40,306 nt of DNA from the NCBI GenBank assembly GCA_020250175.1, contig JADCEN010000080.1:1-40306 (forward strand). The letters are read 5' to 3'. The translations under genes and the position numbers were made by a program. Positions 26,170-33,076 of the stretch are shown piece after piece. Position 1 is the stretch's first letter. The number at the start of each line of letters is the position of its first letter. Below the pieces are notes generated by a model, which saw only the letters and a program-made list of their open reading frames with translations, was not told where the DNA came from and did no database searches. Origin of the DNA: Rhodobacter sp. (GTDB lineage: Bacteria > Pseudomonadota > Alphaproteobacteria > Rhodobacterales > Rhodobacteraceae).

Positions 26170-26182
26170 TGCGGGGACGTCC

Positions 26183-27991
26183 CTACGGCAAATCCGCGAC
26201 CAAGACGCGGTCCGCGCCCGGCGGCCGGAGTGAAGGCGTCTGCTCACGGTCCTCGCGCCGCAGGACGTCGCGGAAGACGCGGTCACCAACATAGTCATGC
26301 AGTTCCGACATCAGCAGGGTGCCGTCCTTGTCGAGGTCCGCCTCGCCGTTCAGACCATTCAGCACATGCCACGTAAAGACGCCGTGCTGGTTCGCGACAT
26401 CCCAGTGGGCGTATTGCGGCTGATCGAAGGCGGTGGCGGCAAGGACAAAGACCTGGGCGCGTGTTTCGGGGCTGGCCACGGCGACGCCAATGCTGGCCGA
26501 AACGCTTTCGGGCTGCAGGGGGCCGGCGGCGGACAGGCCCGAAAAGCAGGTGTCGAGGAAGACAGTGACCCGCGCAACCGGCAGCGTCCCGAGCTGGTTG
26601 ATGAGCTGCGACAGGGAGTAGCCGCCAAAGGCAGGCTCTTCGGGCCTGACGTCGACCGGCAGGAGAAAGCCCTCGGCAAGGCCGTCAGGGCGCAGCAGGG
26701 GCACACCATGGCCGGAATATGCGATGAAAACCTCGTCATAAAGCCCGGCCAGCCGATAAAGACGCCCCTGCGGCGCCTCCACCGTCCCGAACAGGCGCTG
26801 CAGGTCAAGGGAATTGGCATTCTCCAGAACGAACAGGTTCTCGGGGGCGATCCCCAGCGTCTGACCGAAGGCGGTCGCATAGGCCTGCGCATCCCGCAGC
26901 GCAAAGTCGACATCCGGGGCGTGGTCATAGCTGCCGTTGCCGATGACGATGCCGAGGACGTTCGGGCGCATCGGATGTGCCGGCCTTGGCACCGGGTCAG
27001 GTGGCATCGGGTCCGGAGCCAGATCGAAGGTGACGACGCGCACCATTGCGGGCCCGCTGTCGGCTGCTGGCAGATAGATAGCCGCGGCCAACTGCCGCCC
27101 GTCCGGGCTGAAGGCGACGCAGAAAATCCAGTCCCCATACCCGGTGAAGCTTCGGATTTCTTGACCCGTCGCTGCGTCCCATAGCCGGGCGGTGTCGTCC
27201 GCGCTCCCGGTCAGCACCTGCTGCCCGTCCCGGCTGAAGGCGACGGAGGTGACTATATCCCCATGCCCGGTGAACGACCAAATCTGTTGCCCCGTCGCGG
27301 TGTCCCACAGACGGGCGGTGGTGTCAAAGCTCCCGGTCAGCACCTGCCGCCCGTCCGGGCTGAAGGCGACGGAGGTGACTAGTCCCCCATTCCTTCCCCT
27401 ATGCCCGATGAAGGACCGGATCTCCTGCCCAGTCGCGGTGTCCCACAGCCGGGCGGTGGCGTCCCAGCTCCCAGTCAGCACCTGCCGCCCGTCCGGGCTG
27501 AAGGCGACGGAGGTGACGCGGCTCAAATGCCCGGTGAAGGACCGGATCTCCCGCCCCGTTGCTACGTCCCACAACCGGGCGGTGCGGTCCCCGCTCCCGG
27601 TCAGCACCTGCTTCTCTTCCGGTCTGAAGGCGACGGAGAAGACGTGGCCCCCATGCCCAGTGAAGGACCGAATCTCCCGCCCCGTCGCGGTGTCCCACAG
27701 CCGGGCGGTGTCGTCAGTACTCCCGGTCAGCACCTGCCGACCGTCCCGGCTGAAGGCGACAGACATGACGGTGCTCTCATGCCCGGTGAAGGACCGGATC
27801 TCCTGCCCCGTCGCGGTGTCCCACAGCCGGGCAGTGGCGTCCCTGCTCCCGGTCAGCACCTGCCGCCCGTCCGGGCTGAAGGCGAAGGAGTCGATGATCC
27901 CCGCCTGTTCGACCAGCACTCGATCAGCGACCGCCCCCGTGCCGGACAGGCACCAGCACACAACCGCAAGCATCAGCTTGAAATGTCGCAT
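26183..27991 (-). CDS. Exported WD40 (7 repeats)-caspase-like protease 3
   Basis: 602 residues. A signal peptide (MRHFKLMLAVVCWCLSGTGA) leads into seven WD40 repeats; the seventh is divergent (SFTGYGDWIFCVAFSPDGRQ, then a non-WD end). The caspase domain begins at VLGIVIGNGSYDH, with His428 (YSGHGVP) and Cys482 (LDTCFSG). ATG 27991 is preferred to 28024 because an AAGGGAG motif precedes it and the signal peptide begins there. It is 29 bp downstream of the DUF4384-like gene on the same strand, so the two form an operon. Its repeat block lies in inverted orientation relative to proteases 1 and 2. Confidence 0.92.
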   Translation of the reverse strand: MRHFKLMLAVVCWCLSGTGAVADRVLVEQAGIIDSFAFSPDGRQVLTGSRDATARLWDTATGQEIRSFTGHESTVMSVAFSRDGRQVLTGSTDDTARLWDTATGREIRSFTGHGGHVFSVAFRPEEKQVLTGSGDRTARLWDVATGREIRSFTGHLSRVTSVAFSPDGRQVLTGSWDATARLWDTATGQEIRSFIGHRGRNGGLVTSVAFSPDGRQVLTGSFDTTARLWDTATGQQIWSFTGHGDIVTSVAFSRDGQQVLTGSADDTARLWDAATGQEIRSFTGYGDWIFCVAFSPDGRQLAAAIYLPAADSGPAMVRVVTFDLAPDPMPPDPVPRPAHPMRPNVLGIVIGNGSYDHAPDVDFALRDAQAYATAFGQTLGIAPENLFVLENANSLDLQRLFGTVEAPQGRLYRLAGLYDEVFIAYSGHGVPLLRPDGLAEGFLLPVDVRPEEPAFGGYSLSQLINQLGTLPVARVTVFLDTCFSGLSAAGPLQPESVSASIGVAVASPETRAQVFVLAATAFDQPQYAHWDVANQHGVFTWHVLNGLNGEADLDKDGTLLMSELHDYVGDRVFRDVLRREDREQTPSLRPPGADRVLVADLP

Positions 27992-28020
27992 CTCTCTCTC
28001 CCTTGGCCATTCAGCGCGTG

Positions 28021-29502
28021 TCAATCCAGCCGGAACTGACGCATGCCATCAGAGGTTACAATCGTCACCACGGCCTCGGCACTGGCACGCGGATTGGAGC
28101 CTTGCAGCAGGTTTCCCAACGTCCGCGCATCGCCGGTCGGCAAGCGTTTCCCGCTCCAATCGGTCAGCCTCTTGAGCAGGGTCGCGTCGAGCTGCCGATA
28201 AAGCAAGCATCCGATCAGCGTCGGCGCGGGCGGGCCATAGGCGTACAAGACCGGCGGGCCCCTGGCAGGATCGACCGCTTGCAGATCCTGGGGGACTGAT
28301 ACCTTCTGCCTCGATTCCAGCCGCAGCGGCCTGTACAGGTCATTTGGGACCAGCAGCGAGAACGCAAGATCGTCGCCGAGCGCGAAGCACAACAGATCGC
28401 CAGCCTCGTCGGCCTCGATCGTCAGGCTGATCAGATCGCAGCGCCGGACCCTTTCGGGGGACGTGTCTTCGCAAATCTCGTAGATCGGCATGGCACCGCC
28501 GGCCACCTCCATCCGGAGCCACGCCGGGCTGTTACCGCCAAGAAGCGCGCGCACCGCAGAAAAGCCGCCGCCGCCGCCAAGTGCCCCGGGGTCGAGCGCG
28601 TCGCGAATGCTGGCGGGCAATCTCAGGATGGTGATGTCCACGATCTGCGACGCAAGACCCACGTCGCCCTCGCTGAGGTTCAGCACCAGCCGGGTGCGCT
28701 CCCGGTCGATCCGCCAGATCTGACCTGTCAACGCGATGCCGCCCAGCGCCTGGGTCTGCCGCAGAAGCTTCGGCGGCGACGCGTCGTTGATCGCCGCCGT
28801 CAGAGTGTTGGCAGCCTCCAGCCAGGCCTCTGCGACCATCGGGGAAAAGTAGCTCCCGGCCTCCACGTTCGGGATACCGGTCGACCCATCGGTAAAGGGC
28901 AGCATCACGATCTCCGGCCGCGCCTGAGGCGCGGCCTCCAGCAGCTTTGCAACCGCTGCAGCGATCCCGCCCTCAGGGTCGGCCGCCAGATTGTCGGGTG
29001 CGTCGATCGGAACTGCCTGCGTTTTGGCGAGCACCTCGCCGGTTCGCATCGACACCAGCGCCAGTTCAAGTGTCAGGTTGCCGCCCGAAAGACCGGCCGT
29101 CCCGATCAGGGCAAAATGCGCACTTTGCCGCACCAGATCGGACACCGCGTTTGTCCAGCCATCGAGACCTTCCCGGATCAGAATGTCTTCCAGCGCCCGC
29201 CGCACCTCGGTATTGGCGGCCTGCACATTTGGCTTTTGCGGCAGCAGTTCCGCGAAGCGCAGGGCCACCCGTGTCATGGTCGCCTCGAGCGTGGCAGAGC
29301 CGAAGGGGCTGGCATTCGCGGCCGGCGATACCAGAACGATGAGGTCGCCGGATCTGATCGCCTGTTGGGCGCTGTCTGTGAAGAGTTGCCGGGCGAGATC
29401 CTCTTCGCCGGCAGTGTCAGCAAAGGCAGGCACGCAGAGCGCAAGACAGAGTGCGACGGCCGCGATGCGAAGCTTCTTCAGTTTCTTCAGAAGAGCGAAC
29501 AT
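28021..29502 (-). CDS. Exported DUF4384-like protein
   Basis: 493 residues with a signal peptide (about 1-28, ending CVPAFA). The middle part resembles CsgG/FlgO-type periplasmic domains (PEIVMLPFTDGSTG). The C-terminal part around LISLTIEADEAGDLLCFAL, SLLVPNDLYRPLRLESRQ and VSVPQ resembles DUF4384, a beta-sandwich domain often coded beside or fused to bacterial caspase-like proteases. ATG 29502 has AGGA about nine bases upstream and starts the signal peptide; an upstream start at 29553 would add an unlikely leader. It is the first gene of an operon with WD40-caspase 3. The DUF4384 match is by pattern memory, hence moderate confidence in the name but high that it is a gene. Confidence 0.8.
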   Translation of the reverse strand: MFALLKKLKKLRIAAVALCLALCVPAFADTAGEEDLARQLFTDSAQQAIRSGDLIVLVSPAANASPFGSATLEATMTRVALRFAELLPQKPNVQAANTEVRRALEDILIREGLDGWTNAVSDLVRQSAHFALIGTAGLSGGNLTLELALVSMRTGEVLAKTQAVPIDAPDNLAADPEGGIAAAVAKLLEAAPQARPEIVMLPFTDGSTGIPNVEAGSYFSPMVAEAWLEAANTLTAAINDASPPKLLRQTQALGGIALTGQIWRIDRERTRLVLNLSEGDVGLASQIVDITILRLPASIRDALDPGALGGGGGFSAVRALLGGNSPAWLRMEVAGGAMPIYEICEDTSPERVRRCDLISLTIEADEAGDLLCFALGDDLAFSLLVPNDLYRPLRLESRQKVSVPQDLQAVDPARGPPVLYAYGPPAPTLIGCLLYRQLDATLLKRLTDWSGKRLPTGDARTLGNLLQGSNPRASAEAVVTIVTSDGMRQFRLD

Positions 29503-29530
29503 GATGATATTCCTGTGTCGAAGGTAAAAG

Positions 29531-30252
29531 TCATTGGCGCGTGAACGCTGCAACCAGCGCGTTGCCGCTGCCGCGCGACGAACACCTCGTCGGCAAAGCT
29601 GGCGCGGTTGTGGATATCGCTCTCGGGGACCGGTTCGGTGCCGAACGGCTGCGCCATACGGACTGAAATTGCGTCGTGAACCTCGGGCACGTTTTCTGGC
29701 AGCAACCCCAGCACGTCGCGGTACCAGTCCGCCATTGCCGTGGCATCCCGGTCGGCGAAGCGGACCTCTGGCGCATGGACATAGTTCTTGTTGCCGAAGA
29801 CCACGGCCAGCACGTTCGACCGCGGCACACCCATGCGCCGCTCGACACTTTCTGCAGGCGGGGCGACGCTCTGCGGGGCCGACGCGGTGCCAACCGGGTT
29901 GGACCAGATCCGCACGGTTCCGTCATTGCTCGCCCTTGCGATCAGGCGACTGTCCGGGCTTAAGGCGACGCCCCGGATATTGTCCGCATGCCCGTCGAAT
30001 CGCCACAGCTGCTCTGCAGTCTCCTTATCCGACAGACGGGCGGCGTGGTCCGAGCTCCCGGTCAGCACCGACCGCCCGTCCAGGCTGAAGGCGACGGAGC
30101 GAACCGAGTTCTTGTGTCCGACAAGCACTTTCAGCAAATCCGGCACCCCGCTTCAGCAAATCCGGCACCCCGTGTGCAGTCGGCGTGACGAATTTCGCCA
30201 ATCCCAGAACAACCTGCCGCAGCCGCCACGAAATCTTCGCAACCCCGATCAT
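29531..30252 (-). pseudogene. Broken WD40-caspase 4
   Basis: The 5' part (ATG 30252, MIGVAKISWRLRQVVLGL...GVPDLLK) is followed by a tandem duplication of 21 identical bases with period 22 (30130-30150 and 30152-30172). This shifts the frame; removing one copy rejoins the two open frames exactly. After it come two WD40 repeats (GHKNSVRSVAFSLDGRS; GHADNIRGVALSPDS) and the first half of a caspase domain (VLAVVFGNKNYVHAPEV). The protein ends in unrelated codons straight after DEVFV, just where the catalytic YSGHG would stand, so His and Cys are both missing. A GAGGA before ATG 30252 and a 9-bp gap show it was coupled to the gene at 30642. It is clearly inactive as a protease. Confidence 0.85.
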
Positions 30253-30261
30253 CCATCGTCC

Positions 30262-30642
30262 TCATTCAATTCCCCCGGACAGAATCTCCGATCCGGAGGC
30301 CTTAGTGTAGTGAAGGCGGGGCTTTTCGCCAATCATCTGCTCGCCGCACTCCGGTGCGAAAGCATAGAAAATGGCCGCGAGGATAGCCAAGCAAACAGCC
30401 GTCCCCATAGCACCGCTGGTGCCGACGCAACCCAACTGCGCGATGTAGCCGCTTTGGCTACGGCGGGCACGATTGAATTCGGAGTCGGGATGGGTCATCT
30501 CCATCTTGTATTCGTACGCCAAGCGGCGGTGAGTTTCGGCCCAGTTTCTGGCATGCGACGAACTGCCGACCATCGCGGCCGCAACAACCGGGGCCGCCAC
30601 GGCACGGCACGCAGCGCGGTGAGAGAGTTTGGTCGTGATCAT
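30262..30642 (-). CDS. Small membrane protein of unknown function
   Basis: 126 residues starting MITTKLSHRAACRAVAAPVV. GGAGGAG lies eight bases before ATG 30642, a strong ribosome binding site that favours this start over 30666. Residues about 10-28 are Ala/Val-rich and weakly hydrophobic, and a clear transmembrane helix lies at about 86-104 (AMGTAVCLAILAAIFYAFA). No family recognised. The gene is followed after 9 bp by the broken WD40-caspase 4, mirroring the partner-protease gene order of the other three modules. Confidence 0.65.
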   Translation of the reverse strand: MITTKLSHRAACRAVAAPVVAAAMVGSSSHARNWAETHRRLAYEYKMEMTHPDSEFNRARRSQSGYIAQLGCVGTSGAMGTAVCLAILAAIFYAFAPECGEQMIGEKPRLHYTKASGSEILSGGIE

Positions 30643-30774
30643 CGGAACGTCTCCTCCGTTGGGCATCGCCTACGCTGCCAGAGCTTGCCGGTTTGCAGGG
30701 GAAGCGTCTTCGCCCCCCACTTGTTAGATGGAAAGGCCAAGGCGGTTTTCGCAGATTGGTTCCTGAAAAGCTGA

Positions 30775-30998
30775 GCCACTGCCCAATCCCTGAGATCGTG
30801 TCCCATGACGTGGTGGAGCTTCTGGTGCGGTGTGCCTTCATGTAGGTAGCATCGATCATCATCGTCTTTGGAATAGACGCCTCGGACGTCAGACCTTCCA
30901 TGATCCCGGCGAAGATCCCCTTGTCGCCCCATCTCTTTCAGAGGTTGTAGTGGGTTTTCGCCGGGCCATACTCCTTGGGCGCATCGCACCACCGCAAT
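30775..30998 (-). pseudogene. IS5-family transposase remnant
   Basis: The minus strand reads ALRWCDAPKEYGPAKTHYNL, stop, KRWGDKGIFAGIMEGL, then PKTMMIDATYMKAHRT, which is the N-terminal half and first catalytic Asp region of IS5-type (IS427 group) transposases. The in-frame TGA stands where these proteins have Trp. Both ends of the gene are missing. The next few dozen bases are degraded and frame-shifted. Confidence 0.75.
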
Positions 30999-31059
30999 GG
31001 ATGCGCGCATTGCGGATGTAGGGTAACAGCCTGTCGGTCGGCATCATCTCAATCTGCAT
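30997..31059 (-). pseudogene. ParB-like N-terminal fragment
   Basis: ATG 31059, preceded by AGGAGACCC, opens MQIEMMPTDRLLPYIRNARI, the usual beginning of phage ParB/sulfiredoxin-like proteins (proline-tyrosine-x-x-N-A-R). After about 20 codons the frame runs into the IS5-like remnant, so the gene was cut by that insertion. Such genes often open a late phage or plasmid module, which appears to be lost here. Confidence 0.55.
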
Positions 31060-31203
31060 GGGCTTGGGTCTCCTGAACGAAAGCGCCCGGCGGAGTGCGC
31101 CGGGCTTAAGCAGAAGGGGTCTGGCAACCCGGCAACCCAAGAGTGGCAACCCGGGGCGGAAACCCAGAAAAAACGTTTGGCACTGGCGGCTTTCCGGGCC
31201 TCT

Positions 31204-31462
31204 GCCCCCCGCATACGAGCCAAACCAGGGTGGAACCAAGGCCGGGGGGGGGCCTGCCAAGGGCGCGACGTTGGGCGCGCTTCAGGTCTTCGGGTAAGCC
31301 GCTTGTTCGATGACGACTAGGCGGCGGTCCCGACGTCTGATCCTCTGAGTTCCGACGCCGCCACGTGCAGGGTGTTCAAATAGTAGACCTGCCTCGTGCA
31401 CGTCGCTGATCTCCCCTCCCCCGGCCTTGGTTCCACCCTGGTTTGGCTCGTATGCGGGGGGC
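31204..31462. repeat. Perfect 45-bp inverted repeat
   Basis: Arms at 31204-31248 and 31418-31462 are exact reverse complements, containing CATACGAGCCAAACCAGGGT and its complement. The 169-bp interval encodes nothing recognisable. Similarity continues imperfectly for about 20 bp beyond the outer ends. It could be terminal repeats of a tiny non-autonomous element or a duplicated regulatory segment. Confidence 0.85.
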
Positions 31463-31501
31463 GGAGGCGCGGTAAGGCGCTAGTTTCAAACGATAATTCC
31501 G

Positions 31502-31544
31502 GGTGCGCAGTCCGGGTGCGCACTGCTGGGTGCGCAGGTGCGCA
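31502..31544. repeat. Four GGTGCGCA direct repeats
   Basis: Copies at 31502, 31515, 31529 and 31537 (spacing 13, 14 and 8 bp). Short iterated sites near the end of a phage-type element may bind a replication, partition or packaging protein. The adjacent ParB-like fragment makes a partition-site reading possible but unproven. Confidence 0.5.
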
Positions 31545-31728
31545 CGCCCTTCAGACGCCGTGGTATGTTGCGGTGCAGCGCGGTGCGGGGCAATTCTTGC
31601 GGCTACAGGATGGTAGACCGAAAAGACGACATTCGCGGCGGTGAGCAAGGTGGAGGCCACCGGCCGGGGGTTCTCCCAGCCGGTGTGCGGATCGACGGCG
31701 AGGGTGCTTTTCTTGGGGCCGCTGACGG

Positions 31729-32319
31729 TCAGGCCTTTCTGACGCCGCGCGCTTCGAGGGCGGTGATGCAGAGGTCGCGGTAGCGGGCGAGGGCTTTGGG
31801 GCTGGAGGAGACCGGGTTGATCGTGACCGCGCGAAGGGCTTCGGCGTCGCCGCGCCCGGCGAGGGCGATCAGGCCTTCCAGCTTGGCGCGGAACCGGGCG
31901 TGCGTCAGGGCCGAGAAGTCCGGCGGGGGCGGCAGTTCACCCTGCCGGGCCTTGGCTTCGAGGTCGGCGTTGCGGGGGCGGCGCTGGGCGTTGGGTGCAC
32001 TGGTGGACTCGGGCTTCGGTTCCGCCTTCGGCTTGGCGATCGCCACCGGCGCAGGATCGGCAGCTGGTGCGGGATCGCCCGCCATGTTCGGCGCGTCGCC
32101 TTTGATCTCCGCAACCAGACGTCCTTCGGCGCTCTCGAAGCCGGGGGCGGAGAGGATCGTCTTGGCTGCGTCGGCGGCGCGCGCCGGGCCGATCTTCGTG
32201 GCCAGCAGCCGTTGGAAGCGCTCGGCGGCGGCGGCGGCGCTGGCGCTGCGGCCCAAGGGGGGCTGGCTCAGGCGCTGGGCGAGGCGGTTGATCTCGGTGG
32301 CGGTGAGGATGGTGTGCAT
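31729..32319 (-). CDS. Hypothetical protein of phage-satellite module, 196 aa
   Basis: Starts at ATG 32319 (MHTILTATEINRLAQRLSQP) with GAGGGA just upstream, overlapping the intergenic gap after the preceding gene. The first 70 residues look helical; the middle is a low-complexity Ala/Pro-rich linker; the last 70 (FSALTHARFRAKLEGLIALA) are again helical. No known motif. The longer open frame up to 32511 is not used because the good ribosome binding site and gene spacing favour 32319. Probably co-transcribed with the 74-residue gene upstream of it. Confidence 0.7.
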   Translation of the reverse strand: MHTILTATEINRLAQRLSQPPLGRSASAAAAAERFQRLLATKIGPARAADAAKTILSAPGFESAEGRLVAEIKGDAPNMAGDPAPAADPAPVAIAKPKAEPKPESTSAPNAQRRPRNADLEAKARQGELPPPPDFSALTHARFRAKLEGLIALAGRGDAEALRAVTINPVSSSPKALARYRDLCITALEARGVRKA

Positions 32320-32330
32320 CGGGGTGTCCC

Positions 32331-32555
32331 TCAGGCGTTCTTGATATGGGCAGAGCGGCCTTCGGCGGTGACCGCGTAGATCATGGTGCGGCGGTCGCCG
32401 AAGGTGGTGGCGAAGGCCTCGGCCAGCTCGAGGGTGGCGAAGGTTTCGCGGCTGCGGTCCCGGGGCGTGCGGCCCCGGACGGCGACAAAGTGGTCGGCGG
32501 CGGCGAGGCAATTGGCCTCGTGGCCGGTCATGGTTGTGGCGCGTTGGGCGGTCAT
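32331..32555 (-). CDS. Small hypothetical protein, 74 aa
   Basis: ATG 32555 has AGGAG eight or so bases upstream. The protein (MTAQRATTMTGHEANCLAAA onward) holds a compact region LELAEAFATTFGDRRTMIYA typical of small phage or plasmid proteins that carry a short alpha/beta fold. No function can be named. Its stop is 12 bases before the start of the 196-residue gene, on the same strand, so both are likely in one operon downstream of the putative origin. Confidence 0.65.
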   Translation of the reverse strand: MTAQRATTMTGHEANCLAAADHFVAVRGRTPRDRSRETFATLELAEAFATTFGDRRTMIYAVTAEGRSAHIKNA

Positions 32556-32851
32556 TGTCGGGCTCCTTTCAGGGCTGCGAACGGTGCAGACACTGGGGAA
32601 ACGACCGCGAAGAGCAACTGCAACACGCTGGAAACGTGGAGAAAAGAGTTGAATTGGCGTCTCGTTGCGGCGGCGACAAGCAGCATCGCGGCGACAGGGT
32701 CGCCGCGATGCTGCATCGGCCATGGTTCCGGCCTTGATCTCGCCGAGCTCGTTCAGCTTTTCCAGTCGGGGCGCTTCGGCCCAAGAGAAACCACCGCTTT
32801 GCCGATCCTTCCCGATTGAAGCCCCTCAAGCCCGCGCAGGGGGCGCAGTGG
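32556..32851. other. Intergenic region with a strong 16-bp hairpin
   Basis: No gene seen. A perfect stem of 16 bp (GCAGCATCGCGGCGAC at 32680-32695, complement at 32699-32714) with a 3-base loop stands in this interval. It is not followed by a T-run on either strand, so it is not a standard terminator. It might be a single-strand initiation or structured RNA element beside the origin. Confidence 0.6.
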
Positions 32852-33076
32852 ATGACGCAAGAATGACGCAGGAATGACGGGTTTCGGGGCGTAAGTTCTT
32901 GATAGTGTTGAGATGACGCACCTGACCGGGGAACATTTTATATAGGGGGGTAATGGGTGTTCAGTATTGGGTGGTTTTCCCCTCTATCGAAAAAGGTTGG
33001 GGCCAAGTGCGTCATCTCAACACTTTCAAGGAGTTGGAGGTCATAGTCCGTCATTCTTGCGTCATCCTTGCGTCAC
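32852..33076. other. Candidate replication origin: symmetrical inverted iterons
   Basis: ATGACGCA-type sites at 32852, 32863, 32874 (ATGACGG) and 32913 are mirrored on the other strand at 33069-33076, 33058-33065, 33048-33054 and 33008-33015. All four pairs share one centre of symmetry (coordinate sums of 65928). Between the arms is an AT-rich stretch (ATTTTATATA near 32935-32944). The right arm overlaps the 3' end of the primase-helicase gene. P4-type satellites replicate from iteron clusters recognised by their primase-helicase, so an origin is the best reading. Confidence 0.7.

Larger units (their letters stand above)
31060..31728. other. Gene-free stretch with inverted repeat and short direct repeats
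   Basis: No convincing gene in about 670 bp; open frames are short, proline/arginine-rich and lack ribosome binding sites. It holds a hairpin (GCCCGGCG / CGCCGGGC, 31085-31105), a perfect 45-bp inverted repeat (31204-31248 and 31418-31462) and four GGTGCGCA repeats (31502-31544). These are listed separately or in the findings. Confidence 0.6.
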
